Assembly (NCBI GenBank): GCA_016722285.1
Contig: JADKGI010000030.1
Location: 471,354 to 535,353 of the forward strand
Length of the DNA: 64,000 nucleotides
From: Saprospiraceae bacterium
Lineage (GTDB): Bacteria; Bacteroidota; Bacteroidia; Chitinophagales; Saprospiraceae
Reading direction: 5' to 3'
The notes under the pieces are model-generated. The model saw nothing but the letters and a program-made list of their open reading frames with translations, did no database searches and had not been told where the DNA came from. Numbering within the stretch: the stretch's first letter is position 1; every line of letters starts with the position of its first letter. Shown in pieces: positions 8,998 to 19,386 of the stretch. A program made the position numbers and the translations under genes.

Positions 8998-10611
8998 TCA
9001 ATAAATTTTACCCCTTTGCAATCCTATTTCCTTATCTTCGATATAGTCATCGAATGACTTTAGCTTATCTAAAAACCCTTTTGAGCCGATTTCAATAACC
9101 CGGTTGGCTATGGTTTGAGTAAAAGTGTGGTCTCTGGAAGTAAATAATATATTTCCGCTAAAATTTATCAAAGAGTTATTTAAAGTTGTAATCGTTTCCA
9201 GGTCCAGGTGATTGGTAGGTTCGTCGAGCATCAGCAAGTTGGCTTCTGTGAGCATCATGCGGGATAACATGCATCTTACCTTTTCGCCTCCAGAGAGGAC
9301 ATTAGACATTTTGAAAGTTTCTTCTCCGCTAAATAACATTTTACCAAGAAATCCTCTGATGTATGATTCATCTTTTTCTGTGGAATATTGCCTGAGCCAA
9401 TCAATCAGATTCATAGGCTCAGTTGAAAAATAGCTTTCATTTTCATTAGGCAAATACGAAGCAGTAATCGTTTGCCCCCATTCTATCACCCCCGAATCCG
9501 GTTTTATTTCTCCGGCTAAAATCTTAAACAGGGCAGATGTGGCCAGGCTGTTTTTGGAGATAAACGTGATCTTGTCATCATGATGTACATTAAAACTAAG
9601 GTTATGGATCAGTACATCGTCATTCTGGCTGTAATTCAAATGACGAACTGAAAGAATCTCTTTTCCGGCATCTCTGGCTTGTTTGAAAATGATACCTGGA
9701 TATTTCCTTGATGAAGGCTTTATGTCTTCAATGTTGATTTTATCCAGCATTTTTTTTCTGGCAGTAGCTTGTTTAGATTTTGATGCATTGGCACTGAATC
9801 GGTCAATAAACGCCTGCAATTCTTTTATTTTTTCTTCTCCCTTTTTATTTGCATTCAGTTTTTGTTTCAGTGCTAATTGACTTGATTCATACCAGAAACT
9901 ATAATTTCCACTGTATAAGCTTATTTTTCCAAAATCAATATCAGCGATATGGGTAACCACAGTGTCGAGAAAGTGTCTGTCATGGGATACTATCAATACT
10001 GTATTCTTGAAATCCAAAAGAAAATCTTCCAGCCAGGTCACAGTTTGAATGTCCAGATCATTGGTAGGTTCATCAAGTATAAGTACATCAGGATTTCCAA
10101 AAAGAGCCTGCGCAAGCAATACCCGTACTTTTTGATTTCCATCCAGCTCTTTCAACATTTTGTAATGCTCGCTTTCAGGGATTCCTATCCCACTTAGGAG
10201 ATTGGCAGCAGAAGATTCCGCATTCCAGCCATCCATTTCAGCAAACTCTGCCTCCAGTTCAGATGCTTTTATACCATCTTTTTCTGAAAAATCTTCTTTC
10301 ATGTAGATAGCATCCTTTTCTTGCATAATATTCCAAAGCTTCTGATGTCCCATGAGTACTGTATTGATCACACTAACTTCATCAAACTCAAAATGGTTTT
10401 GCTTCAGCACTGCCATTCTCTTGCCTTTTTCAAGTTGAACGCTACCTTTATTTGCATCCATATCGCCTGCCAGGATTTTCAGAAATGTGGATTTTCCGGC
10501 TCCATTGGCTCCAATGATACCATAACAATTCCCTTCTTTAAAGGTGACATTTACTTCATCAAAAAGTACTCTTTTGCCGTATTGGAGTGATATATTTTGG
10601 GTGGATAACAT
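8998..10611 (-). CDS. ybiT: ABC-F family ATPase, YbiT type
   Basis: A soluble tandem ATP-binding-cassette protein of the ABC-F (ribosome-associated translation factor) family, about 537 aa with no membrane domain. ABC1 has Walker A GANGAGKST, an altered signature LDGNQKVR and Walker B LILDEPTNDLD. After the linker comes ABC2 with signature LSGGEKVR and LMLDEPTNHLD. Its Walker A is degenerate (SKNSLATSALF lacks the GxxGxGK pattern), and HD replaces SHD in TSRDHTF. As far as I recall, both oddities are normal in the YbiT-like branch of Bacteroidota. An in-frame ATG at 10635 lies inside the apparent promoter, so the start MLSTQNISLQYGKR at 10611 is chosen. Confidence 0.88.
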   Translation of the reverse strand: MLSTQNISLQYGKRVLFDEVNVTFKEGNCYGIIGANGAGKSTFLKILAGDMDANKGSVQLEKGKRMAVLKQNHFEFDEVSVINTVLMGHQKLWNIMQEKDAIYMKEDFSEKDGIKASELEAEFAEMDGWNAESSAANLLSGIGIPESEHYKMLKELDGNQKVRVLLAQALFGNPDVLILDEPTNDLDIQTVTWLEDFLLDFKNTVLIVSHDRHFLDTVVTHIADIDFGKISLYSGNYSFWYESSQLALKQKLNANKKGEEKIKELQAFIDRFSANASKSKQATARKKMLDKINIEDIKPSSRKYPGIIFKQARDAGKEILSVRHLNYSQNDDVLIHNLSFNVHHDDKITFISKNSLATSALFKILAGEIKPDSGVIEWGQTITASYLPNENESYFSTEPMNLIDWLRQYSTEKDESYIRGFLGKMLFSGEETFKMSNVLSGGEKVRCMLSRMMLTEANLLMLDEPTNHLDLETITTLNNSLINFSGNILFTSRDHTFTQTIANRVIEIGSKGFLDKLKSFDDYIEDKEIGLQRGKIY

Positions 10612-10632
10612 ACTATTTTTTAAAATTGCCCG

Positions 10633-10640
10633 CAAAATTA
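10633..10640 (-). promoter_or_regulatory. Probable ABC-F gene promoter, -7 element TAATTTTG
   Basis: Minus-strand TAATTTTG fits TAnnTTTG. Transcription would start near 10627, downstream of the ATG at 10635, so this element favours the ATG at 10611. Confidence 0.5.
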
Positions 10641-10756
10641 GTAAAAAATCATTAAAATCTGTGATAGTTCACCAAAAGGTGCGAAAAATCAAGTGATCTG
10701 AGTAGATTTTATATTAAATATTTATATTTACATCCTAATCAATTCTTACAAAAATC

Positions 10757-13637
10757 ATGAATCGTTTCTTATTTTTTATTATCTCTCTCTTTGTTTTAGA
10801 AGGCAATCTTCATACCCAGAATAGAGAGCCTTTGCCAACATCAGAAAGAAATTCTAAGGAAAATTGGGCATCATCTTTAAAATCTTCTTTTGTAGCTAAT
10901 GTAAAAATAGATAATATTGGTCCAAGTATTTTTAATGGCCGGGTGACGGACATTGATGTGAATCCTTCAGATCCATCTGAGTTTTTTGTTGCTTATGCCT
11001 CCAGGGGACTTTGGCACACCGTAAATAACGGCACTACATTTGTGCCACTGTTTCAGAATGAATCCGTAATGACCATAGGTGATATAGCAGTTGACTGGAA
11101 GTCTGGAACCATATATCTTGGATCAGGTGAGCAAAATGCCAGCAGGTCTTCATATGCCGGAAATGGTGTCTATAAAAGCACAGATAAAGGCAAGACCTGG
11201 ACTCATTTGGGACTTGATGAAACCCATCACATCAGTAAGGTAATTATTCATCCATCCAATCCAAATATAGTTTGGATAGCTGCTTTGGGCCATTTGTATA
11301 GCAAAAATTCAGAAAGAGGGATTTATAAATCAACCGATGGTGGCAAGACATGGAGGCATACACTAATGGTAAATGATGAAACAGGAGCTTCAGATTTAGT
11401 AATAAATCCTTCAGCACCGGACATACTTTATGCTGCCATGTGGCAGAAAAGCAGGACTGCATGGAATTTTGTTGAAGCAGGGGCGGGATCCGGAATTTAC
11501 AGAAGTCAGGATGGAGGTAATACGTGGTCAAATATTTCAGGAACGGAAAGTGGTTTTATAAATGGAGAAGGTACAGGTAGAATTGGATTGGACATATCTG
11601 TTAAAAATGGAAATGAATATCTGTTTGCTGTGGTGGATAATAATAACCACAGGCCTAAAAAAGAAGAAAAAAAGAAAGGTAAAGGGATCAATATTGAAGA
11701 TCTTAAAGTAATGCCAAAGGACACTTTCTTAAAATTAAAGGAAGAAGATATAGCTTCTTTTCTTAAGGATAACGGATTTCCTACAAAATATACGGCAAAG
11801 TCTGTTATAGAATTGGTTTCTAAGGAAGAGATAAAAGTCGCTGATATTGCCAATTATAATGAAAACGCAAATGATGCTCTTTTTGATACACCTGTGGTTG
11901 GTGCAGAAGTTTATAAATCTGAAAACAATGGTAAAAATTGGATTAAAACGCATTCCGGCTATCTTGACGAAGTTTATTATTCTTATGGATATTATTTTGG
12001 CCAAATACGGGTGCAGGCCGGTAATCCTGAAAAGGTATATATTTTTGGCGTACCCATAATCAGGTCCAATGACGGTGGGAAGACATGGAAGAATATTGAC
12101 GGTGACAATGTCCATTCAGATCACCATTCATTGTGGCTTAATCCTTCAAGAGAGGGGCACCTGATTAATGGAAATGACGGCGGAATCAATATTTCATATG
12201 ATGATGGCAAAAACTGGCAAAAGTGCACTCATCCTGAAGTCGGGCAGTTTTATTATATCACTACCGATAATAACGAACCTTATAATGTATATGGTGGTGC
12301 CCAGGACAACGGAGTTTGGATGGGAGCACACACATTTAAAAACTCCACCAGGTGGCAATCAACGGGTGAGTATCCATACAAAGCTATTATGGGAGGAGAT
12401 GGAATGCAGGTTCAGGTAGATAACAGAGACAATGAAACAATCTATACCGGCCTTCAGTTCGGAACTTACTTCAGGTTAAACAGACAGAAAAAAGAAAGAA
12501 CTTATGTTACTCCCAAACATGATTTGGGTAGAAAGCCATACAGATGGAATTGGCAGACTCCAATACTTTTATCACCTCACAATCAGGATATACTGTATAT
12601 GGCTTCCAATGTTGTTTTGAGATCAATGAACAAAGGAACAGATTTCAGTGAAATATCACCCGACCTGACAAAAGGTGGCATTAAGGGTGATGTGCCTTAT
12701 GGTACAATTACCACTATAGATGAATCAAAACTTAAGTTTGGGTTGATATATACAGGTACGGATGATGGATTAGTTCATGTCACTAAGGATGGTGGATTCA
12801 TTTGGACCAAAATTAGCGATGATTTGCCGCAGAATTTATGGATTCCGGGTTCAGTCTTCCGCCTTTGACGAAGGGACCGTTTATGTTTCATTAAATGGAT
12901 ACCGAAATGACCATTTCAAACCCTATGTTTACAAAAGTGAAAATTATGGTGCTACATGGCAAAATATAACATCAAATCTGCCGGATGAACCGGTAAATGT
13001 TATTAAAGAAGACCCGTTAGATAAAAATATATTATATGTTGGCACGGATCATGGATTATACCTGAGTTTGGACAAAGGTATTTCTTATATGACTTTTGGC
13101 GGTGAGTTGCCAAGAGTAGCTGTGCATGATGTAGTCGTACAATCTAAATCCAAGCATTTGCTTATCGGAACACACGGAAGGTCAATCTACAAAGCTGATA
13201 TTAGCAATCTGTATGAAATCAGAAAAAATGCAGGGGCAAAACTTATTGTATTCAAACCCGGAGAACTCAGATATAGTACGAGGTGGGGCGCCATTAATAA
13301 TGTTTTCTCAGAAGTACTGGTGCCAAAACTGGAGTTTGAATGTTTTTCAGACATTGATAAAAAAGCGAACCTGGAAATAATCGGAGCGGATGAAGTTATC
13401 ATTTTGAGCCTGCCCATTGATCTTAAGAAAGGGCTTTCCGGATATTCGGTTGACTTAGTAGTAGATAAAACTAAAATTGACGCTTACCTTAAATCAGCCT
13501 TGAAATCTGACTGGGTTAAAAAGAATGGACAACCGACTCTTTCGGATGATAAAAAAATGTATCCGGTTGCAGGAAAATACTACCTGAGTGTAACATTTAA
13601 TAAAGAAACGTCAAATACTGAGTTTACCATTAAGTAG
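10757..13637 (+). CDS. Exported BNR/sortilin-like beta-propeller protein, frameshifted near 12845
   Basis: A roughly 959 aa secreted protein of the VPS10/BNR-repeat (glycosyl-hydrolase-like) type. Residues 1-21 form a signal peptide. Asp-box repeats recur throughout: GVYKSTDKGKTW, GIYKSTDGGKTW, GIYRSQDGGNTW, VYKSENNGKNW, IIRSNDGGKTW and YKSENYGATW. These form one or two large beta-propellers. A charged linker with KKEEKKKGKG lies around residue 300. The C-terminal part after about residue 820 is a separate small domain. The frame changes near 12840-12850. The joined text, DDLPQNLW then RVQSSAFDEGTVYVSLNGYR, is continuous for the family. The ligand and any enzymatic activity are unknown. An upstream TATATTTA could serve as promoter. 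Confidence 0.82.
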
Positions 13638-13805
13638 ATTTGCCATAAAATATTGTTCAGAGAAATACCATATTTGGATTTTCATACCTATAGCGAATGA
13701 GGTGACGGGATGTATTGGAAGCAGTTTCAATTGGTGTGCTTCTTCACAAAACTGACGGTTAGTTCAGTTTTAATTATAACTTTTTTGGGCTAGAAAACAT
13801 TTAAT

Positions 13806-14100
13806 GTGGCTGAATTAACCTTATTGAAAACCAAAATTATCTTTGACTTAAATTACCTCCGGGGTATAGGTAATAGTAATCTGGACAGTCTCAAAAGAAC
13901 TGCAATCAAAAATAGGAAGAAATCTTCAGTCAACATACTTAAATGGCTAAAAGTGTATGTAAAAGATCAAACAATTACAAAAAAAAGAAGGGATAAGTAA
14001 AGGAATTTTGGTTGGTATTTATGACAATATCCAACTCTCTGACGCTCAGAAAGTGGCCGGGGAGGAAGATTATAAAAAGTCGATTTATGACAGAAATTAA
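13806..14100 (+). pseudogene. Possible gene remnant or short unknown ORF
   Basis: The stretch between 13638 and 14175 holds no recognised gene. An ORF starting MAELTLLKTKI at 13806 reads for about 58 codons to an 8-base A-run near 13977. There another frame takes over, reading KEGISKGILVGIYDNIQLSDAQ and ending in a stop at 14098-14100. The second half looks like protein. The first is less convincing. It could be a small gene broken by one homopolymer error, or a decayed remnant. I cannot name it. Confidence 0.25.
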
Positions 14101-14175
14101 TATTAGCCAACTCTTTTCGTACTCACTTCAATTGAAGTAGTCAGAAGAATCGGGCCGATAATAAGTTGCTATGCC

Positions 14176-14763
14176 TTAAATCTTTGTTCCCTTAAAATCA
14201 CACTCATCACTAAGTGTATATCCTGCAGGTATAGAAAAAATTCCGTTTATTAAAGCCGGTTCTTTGGTGATTAAATCTATTTTTAATGAGCCAGTCAAAA
14301 TTTTATTATCTGCACTGATTGCCAGGATAGTTTTTACTTTCCCATCACACAATACCTGAGTATCTCCTCCTCCGGGTATCACATCTCCAATTCTCACTTT
14401 GATATTAGGTAAGGTTGCATCCACAATGATTTCTGATTTAGTCAATTTTCCCATAACAGGCAATGGACCGATGGCAGACTCAATAATTATATTTACTTCG
14501 TCTTTTTTAATTAGTTCAGTGACATGAACTAGTGCCATATTAAAAACAGTTGCAAATACGCCTTTACACTTGAATTCACCATTATAATTACCTAAAAATC
14601 TTTTTTGGTAAGTACAACTACCATTATCAATGCTAGCGTCCGGATTATATGTATCTCCCAATGGATCGGTGCATCCTGAAATAACTTCAGGATCTTTTTT
14701 ACAGGAAACCAGGGTAATTGCTAAAATTAAGAAAAGAAATAATAACTTGGATTGAGTGACCAT
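14176..14763 (-). CDS. Unknown lipoprotein with a GCTDP...NGSC motif
   Basis: A 195 aa exported lipoprotein (lipobox ITLVSCKK, Cys21). Just after the anchor is a Cys-bounded Asp/Asn-rich motif, GCTDP followed by YNPDAS and NGSC (about residues 30-51). This motif is common near the ends of surface proteins in marine Bacteroidota and resembles calcium-binding repeats. The rest is predicted beta-rich, with no known active site. It is followed at 14805 by another exported protein gene on the same strand. The function is unknown. The lipoprotein call is firm and the calcium idea is inference. Confidence 0.75.
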   Translation of the reverse strand: MVTQSKLLFLFLILAITLVSCKKDPEVISGCTDPLGDTYNPDASIDNGSCTYQKRFLGNYNGEFKCKGVFATVFNMALVHVTELIKKDEVNIIIESAIGPLPVMGKLTKSEIIVDATLPNIKVRIGDVIPGGGDTQVLCDGKVKTILAISADNKILTGSLKIDLITKEPALINGIFSIPAGYTLSDECDFKGTKI

Positions 14764-14804
14764 ATTGCTTGATTTTTAAAGATTGTGGTAACAAAGTTAA
14801 TCAT

Positions 14805-15104
14805 TTATCTTTTATTTTCAAGCATATTTACATAATTTAGATCACCCAATCTGAATCTGAAAGCAACCTTGCTTTTTGACTCAATCTGATATTCTAATTT
14901 GCAAAACAATGGAAGTGTAGAAGCATCAAATTTTTTGACTAAAACATTCTTAGATTTTAGCTCAAATAATGAAGGCTTAAAATCAAACATGTTTACAAAA
15001 TTTGAAGTATCATTTTTTGAAAATTGCGGTGAATACTGCGCCTTTATATCATTACTTAAGGCAATTGAAAACCAAATGACTATCAAAATTTTTATTGACT
15101 TCAT
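14805..15104 (-). CDS. Small secreted protein, translationally coupled to rlmL
   Basis: A 99 aa protein with an N-terminal signal peptide cut around KAQ (residues 20-22) and a mature part of about 77 aa. It contains the segments FVNMFDFKPSLFELKSKN and FRLGDLNYVNML. No family is recognised. Its ATG (15102-15104) overlaps the TGA of the restored rlmL frame (15101-15103) in an ATGA arrangement, so it is co-transcribed and probably translationally coupled. There is no functional link visible between an rRNA methyltransferase and an exported protein. Confidence 0.6.
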   Translation of the reverse strand: MKSIKILIVIWFSIALSNDIKAQYSPQFSKNDTSNFVNMFDFKPSLFELKSKNVLVKKFDASTLPLFCKLEYQIESKSKVAFRFRLGDLNYVNMLENKR

Positions 15105-16283
15105 AACGCCTGATTTTGAAAATCAACTCCTTCATTCTGCTCTTTCCACTTCTGTTTTTTACTGCCTTTATACATATCATATCTGCAATATAATGACTCA
15201 ATGCTCCCATTGATAAGTGAAATTTTTCTTGATGGTCTCAATCCCAGGTTTTTTATTGCTTCTATATGGCCGGATAAAATCCATGCTGTACAATCCTGAA
15301 ATGAAAGCTTAAGTTTATCGCCAATGTTTTTATAAAAACCAAGAATTTCGTCTTCTTTAAGTCTGCCATCATATGGGGGGATTGAATATCAAAGTAGTAT
15401 TGTCTGTACCTTCGTGATAGAAAAAATCATCTTCATAAAGTTTGATAAAATCACTTAGTCCTGCTTCATTTATATTTGTTTGGGCGGCATTGACAGCTGA
15501 TATTAGTTTGTCACTACCCACCAGAGAAGGAATCAGGTTTTTATTTATTTGAGAATTAACTTCAGCCCAGACCATTTCGTATAGCTCATTATCAAAGCTT
15601 TTCCATTTTTTAAATGCAAAATTTCTTGTTGCTCTTTGAGGGGGGATATTTCCCGCTATAAGAGCCGCTTCACTTAAGATAGTACCGGACCCACACATCG
15701 GATCGATTAATGGTGATTTCCTATCCCAATCTGAAAGAAGTACAAGACCGGCAGCCAGAACTTCACTCAAAGGAGCATCCACCTGTGCTTTGCGATAGCC
15801 TCTCATGTGAAGTGAATTTCCACTACTGTCAATACTCAAAGTAACTATATCTTCTCTAATATGAACGTTGATTTTAAAATCAGGATCATTTGTTTGGACA
15901 TTTGGTCTTGAGCCATATTTTTCTCTGAATCTGTCGGCGATGGCATCCTTGGCTTTTAATGCAATGTAATTAGCATGTCTGAACTTTGTAGAGTTGACTA
16001 CTGAATCTATTGCAAAGGTATCGTTCAGATCAAAATATTCTTCCCAGGGGATTTTTTTTACTTCAAGATATAAATCGTTTTCATTCGCAACAGAAAATTC
16101 TTTCATAAAGACCAATACTTTTATGGAAGACCGAAGCATGATATTGGATAAATAAAGTAGTCGTTGGTCTCCTGTATAAGATACGGCCCTTTTTAGTAAT
16201 TCTACATCTGCAGCACCTATTTGGCGTAGTTCATCTGCTAAAACAGATTCAAGGCCTTCCAGGGTTTTGGCAATAAATTTCAA
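15101..16283 (-). CDS. rlmL: THUMP-domain 23S rRNA guanine methyltransferase, RlmL type, frameshifted at 15375
   Basis: An SAM-dependent N2-guanine methyltransferase of the YcbY/RlmL group. An N-terminal THUMP region (about 1-160) is followed by the Rossmann methyltransferase with the SAM motif DPMCGSGTILSEAAL and the catalytic NPPY. The frame breaks inside that motif. The G-run at 15375-15380 has six bases and would need five to read FNPPYDGRLKEDEI. In the restored frame the protein continues through FYKNIGDKLKLSFQ to a stop at 15101. That makes about 393 aa, the family length, ending in an ATGA overlap with the next gene. This is strong evidence that the break is a consensus error. Confidence 0.85.
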
Positions 16284-16305
16284 TATATCAGGATATTTAG
16301 ATAAA

Positions 16306-16686
16306 TTATCCTCCGCATTCCTTTTTGAGTTCCACTATCAGTGTATTCCATAAGTCTTTCACTTCCTGAACTTCGTCAACATCGCAGAAATCTGTAATTT
16401 CGAGGATAGTTTCATTGGTGATATCTGATTTGTACATTCTGAATTCCAGAAATTCATTAGGATCATCTGCATCTTCCCACTCAAATTTGACTCTTTCATC
16501 TTCTATGTCATCTACCAGAATTGCAGTCTCGCTGCTTCCACTCCAATAAAATGAGTACACGTCTCCCGTGATATCGACTTCATTGCAATACCATCTCACC
16601 AGGCATGCAGGAGTAGTCATAAAATTATATATAATGGTGGGTGACGCCCTGAATATAAACTCCATTTCCAATCTTTCCCTCTTCAT
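16306..16686 (-). CDS. START-like domain protein
   Basis: A 126 aa cytoplasmic protein with the SRPBCC/START-like helix-grip fold. Features are FIFRASPTIIYNFMTTPACLVRWYC at the N-terminus, a run of beta strands (VYSFYWSGSSETAIL, RVKFEWE, LEFRMYK), and a C-terminal helix with VQEVKDLWNTLIVELKKECGG. This single-domain family is widespread in Bacteroidota and resembles AHSA1-type proteins, but it has no assigned substrate. It lies 22 bp upstream of rlmL on the same strand and diverges from rpoD, so it is probably the first gene of the rlmL operon. Confidence 0.8.
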   Translation of the reverse strand: MKRERLEMEFIFRASPTIIYNFMTTPACLVRWYCNEVDITGDVYSFYWSGSSETAILVDDIEDERVKFEWEDADDPNEFLEFRMYKSDITNETILEITDFCDVDEVQEVKDLWNTLIVELKKECGG

Positions 16687-16931
16687 ATGCAGTAGATAAA
16701 CTATTTTATAGTTTTAAAAAAGCTGCAATAAAAAATAAATTATTCAAATGACAAAGCAAATGAACTTTTTTTATGAATAAATAATTATTATTATCTGATA
16801 TATTCTGAAATTCAGATAGTCAGGAATATTAGGACGGTATTAAGGCTGAAACTAGTAAATTTCAGCATATTTCTCAGATTAATTATGCAATATCAATTGA
16901 ATTAAATTTTAATATAGTGAAAAATAATTTT

Positions 16932-16939
16932 ATCTTTGC
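16932..16939 (+). promoter_or_regulatory. Probable rpoD promoter, -7 element TATCTTTG
   Basis: TATCTTTG followed by CGG lies 46 bp before the rpoD start codon and matches TAnnTTTG exactly. It is in the intergenic space between divergent genes, as expected for a housekeeping promoter. Confidence 0.6.
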
Positions 16940-16985
16940 GGCTCTTTTCAAAAATACTTACTCCATAGTATTATAAATACTCATA

Positions 16986-17854
16986 ATGAGACAATTAAAA
17001 ATAACAAAATCCATTACTAACAGGGAGAGTCAATCTCTTGAAAAATATCTTCAGGAAATTGGGAAAGTCGATCTTCTAACCCCGGAAGAAGAGGTGGATC
17101 TCGCCAAAAAGATAAAAGAAGGTGATCAGGAAGCACTGGAACGACTAACAAAGGCAAATTTGAGGTTTGTTGTTTCCGTTGCCAAACAATACCAAAATCA
17201 GGGACTTTCTCTAAGTGACCTGATAAATGAAGAAATCTGGGATTGATAAAAGCAGCTCAGAGATTTGATGAAACCCGCGGATTTAAATTTATATCTTATG
17301 CAGTATGGTGGATCAGACAATCCATACTTCAAGCCCTGGCTGAGCAATCCAGAATTGTAAGGCTTCCTTTAAATAAAGGTGGGTCCCCCAATAAAATAAA
17401 TAGGGCTTTTTCTGAACTTGAACAGGAATTTGAGAGAGAGCCATCCCCAGATGAACTCGCAGAATTGCTGGAGATCCCTACTGAAGAAGTTGAAACAACC
17501 CTTGGTGTAGCAGCGAGACATGTATCAATGGATGCTCCTTTTATCGATGGTGAGGACAATTCATTATTAGATGTTTTGGAAAATAACAGTACTCCGGATA
17601 CGGACTCAGCACTTGAATATAAAGAATCTCTTAGGAAGGAAATTGAAAGATCATTGAATACGCTTACTGACAGGCAGGCGGATGTTATTAAATTATATTT
17701 TGGAATAGGCATAGAACATCCCATGTCATTAGAAGATATTGGAGATAAATTTGGCCTGACCAGAGAGAGGGTACGTCAAATAAAGGACAAAGCGATAAAT
17801 AAACTCAGATCAGTCAACAGAAGCAAATTGCTAAAAAATTATTTGGGTTCATAA
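16986..17854 (+). CDS. rpoD: Primary sigma factor SigA/RpoD, Bacteroidota short type, frameshifted near 17231
   Basis: The housekeeping sigma-70 factor, about 288 aa, lacking the long region 1.1 as in other Bacteroidota. Region 1.2 is SLEKYLQEIGKVDLLTPEEE. Region 2 has ANLRFVVSVAKQYQNQGLSLSDLINE, then AAQRFDETRGFKFISYAVWWIRQSI, which includes the -10 recognition helix. Region 3 follows, and region 4 ends SLEDIGDKFGLTRERVRQIKDKA. At 17231 the text reads GAAGAAATCTGGG where GAAGGAAATCTGGG would give the invariant NEGNLGLIKAAQRFDE. A missing G therefore breaks the frame. An essential gene cannot be broken, so this is the clearest proof of consensus error in the window. Confidence 0.95.
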
Positions 17855-18034
17855 AGGAGTATTTTCCTGAACAATCTCTAAATATTGTAATTTGTAGGTA
17901 ACATTGGTTTCCAATGTGTTTCATTCATATCTATATTTTCTACTCATCAATATTCGTTATTCTAACAGAAAACAGGGATAATTCCCGTTAAAAGATTATC
18001 TGGATTCATGTAAATATTTGGATTGAATCTTAGG

Positions 18035-18186
18035 TATGTTTAAAATTTCATCATATGACTGCATGTGGCATATTAATTTCTTCTACGTTATATTTTGCTG
18101 CCGTAGCCACCAGCTATGACAGCAAAATATGCCTTGAATAAAATAAAATTTCCTCACTTTCGCTCAAACATGAAAATTTAAACATA
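18035..18186. repeat. Nested inverted-repeat element in the rpoD-DUF2892 gap
   Basis: Within the 636 bp gap 17855-18490 there is a roughly symmetric 152 bp element. The outer arms are TATGTTTAAAATTTCAT (18035-18051) and its reverse complement at 18170-18186, with 16 of 17 matching. The inner arms are ATATTTTGCTG (18090-18100) and CAGCAAAATAT (18120-18130), which match perfectly. Within these, GTAGC and GCTAT flank CACCA at the tip. Arm-to-arm spacers are nearly equal (38 and 39 bp). No T-run follows the inner hairpin, so a plain terminator is unlikely. It resembles a MITE or large palindromic intergenic repeat. The rest of the gap shows nothing recognisable. Confidence 0.55.
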
Positions 18187-18490
18187 CTCTTATTTATTAC
18201 TTTCTTTCCAAGCACAATTGTATTCAGGTAGTTATATAATTTTTGAATTTGTTTTAATATACCCTTCAATATCACTATGTTATCTGATAGTTTATATTTA
18301 TTGAGTAGGAATAACAGGGTAATCACTTTGATTATTTTTATTTATAATAAGTATCGGAGTATCCATATTGCTTTTGCTTCACAAAGTGAGATGAGTGACC
18401 TTAGTCACTTTTTATCAAGGAAATTGTTATTAACTTTACAGTGATAATTTACATTTACTTAAAACATTTACTATCTAAATCACAAATGAT

Positions 18491-18694
18491 ATGACAAAAA
18501 ATATGAGCACCACTGATAAGGTCATAAGAATTTTAATTGCAGTTGTAGTTGCATTTTTGTATTACAATGGCACGATTAACGGAACAATAGCAATATTATT
18601 GGGATTGATTGCTGTTATTTTTACCTTGACAAGTCTGATAAGTTTTTGTCCGTTATATTCACTATTTGGCTTTAGTACCAACAAAAAGAATTAA
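18491..18694 (+). CDS. DUF2892 (YgaP transmembrane-like) small membrane protein
   Basis: A 67 aa protein with the DUF2892 pattern: an N-terminal NMSTTDKVIRILIA, two transmembrane helices (about 12-30 and 34-52) and the segment LTSLISFCPLYSLFGFST with its conserved Cys-Pro. In other proteins this domain is the membrane part of YgaP-type rhodanese sulfurtransferases. Here it stands alone. The start may be the Met at residue 5 (MSTTDKV). It sits 155 bp before trxA. A link to sulfur or thiol metabolism is possible but not shown. Confidence 0.8.
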   Translation: MTKNMSTTDKVIRILIAVVVAFLYYNGTINGTIAILLGLIAVIFTLTSLISFCPLYSLFGFSTNKKN

Positions 18695-18849
18695 TTCAGT
18701 ACAATAACTTTCAATTTATTTTCTGCTTTGCAAACCCAAATAAAATTAGCATTTTATTAAGATTTTTTACATTATGAATTGCAACCATTTAGAAAATGTT
18801 GGTGTTTACCTTTCGTTATTTAAATTTTATTCAAATTAAGACAATTAAT

Positions 18850-19164
18850 ATGGCATTTCAATTTACAGACAGTAACTTTCAGGAATCTGCCCTTTCAGGA
18901 GGTGTTTCGGTTGTTGACTTTTGGGCCGAATGGTGTGGACCTTGCAGACTCATAGGACCTATAATAGAAGATCTGGCTCATCAGTACGAAGGCAAAGCTA
19001 CAATCGGAAAAGTCAATGTAGATGAGAATCCTGAGATATCAATGAAATATGGTATTCGAAGTATTCCCACTATTCTGATTATAAAAGATGGACAAGTAGT
19101 TGACAAACAAGTAGGAGTGACAACAAAAGCAAGTCTCGAATCAAAATTGGCAGCGCATTTATAA
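18850..19164 (+). CDS. trxA: Thioredoxin
   Basis: A classical cytoplasmic thioredoxin of 104 aa, the general protein disulfide reductant. The active site WAEWCGPCR carries the CGPC pair. KVNVDENPEISMKYGIRSIPTILI contains the cis-Pro loop (SIPT), followed by GQVVDKQVG near the C-terminus. A longer frame opens at 18796, but its 18 extra residues are AT-rich and unlike thioredoxins. The start at MAFQFTDSNFQ gives the standard length. A strong terminator follows the stop codon. Confidence 0.96.
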   Translation: MAFQFTDSNFQESALSGGVSVVDFWAEWCGPCRLIGPIIEDLAHQYEGKATIGKVNVDENPEISMKYGIRSIPTILIIKDGQVVDKQVGVTTKASLESKLAAHL

Positions 19165-19190
19165 GAATTATTTTTTAGACCTAATAAATG

Positions 19191-19223
19191 CCCTTGTTCA
19201 AGCAGTTGAGCAAGGGTTTTTTT
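19191..19223 (+). terminator. Rho-independent terminator of trxA
   Basis: CCCTTGTTCAA pairs with TTGAGCAAGGG (one G-U) around the loop GCAG and is followed directly by seven T. It starts 27 bp after the trxA stop. Confidence 0.92.
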
Positions 19224-19359
19224 GTGAAGAGAAATAAGTAACATTTCTATATCGGGTTAAAATCTGTTTTTAAATATTAGTAGCTATGTGATTTTCTGTT
19301 TTTTAATTATAAAATCGATAGAATGTGTCAATACTTAGCTTATATTTAATTTCATCATT

Positions 19360-19367
19360 TATCTTTG
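19360..19367 (+). promoter_or_regulatory. Probable deo operon promoter, -7 element TATCTTTG
   Basis: TATCTTTG matches TAnnTTTG 20 bp before the deoB ATG, downstream of the trxA terminator. It is the likely promoter for deoB-pdp-deoC-argE. No DeoR-type operator was identified. Confidence 0.55.
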
Positions 19368-19386
19368 TTGATAAACGTGTTCAGGT

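Noticed and set aside
16986..17854. Two separate sigma-factor genes or programmed frameshifting in rpoD
   Set aside because: The halves are the N- and C-terminal parts of one SigA, and one missing G restores an invariant motif. No slippery site with downstream structure is seen.
18114..18326. 70-codon minus-strand ORF in the rpoD-DUF2892 gap
   Set aside because: It begins downstream of no promoter, is very AT-rich, runs through half of the inverted-repeat element and shows no protein-like conservation.
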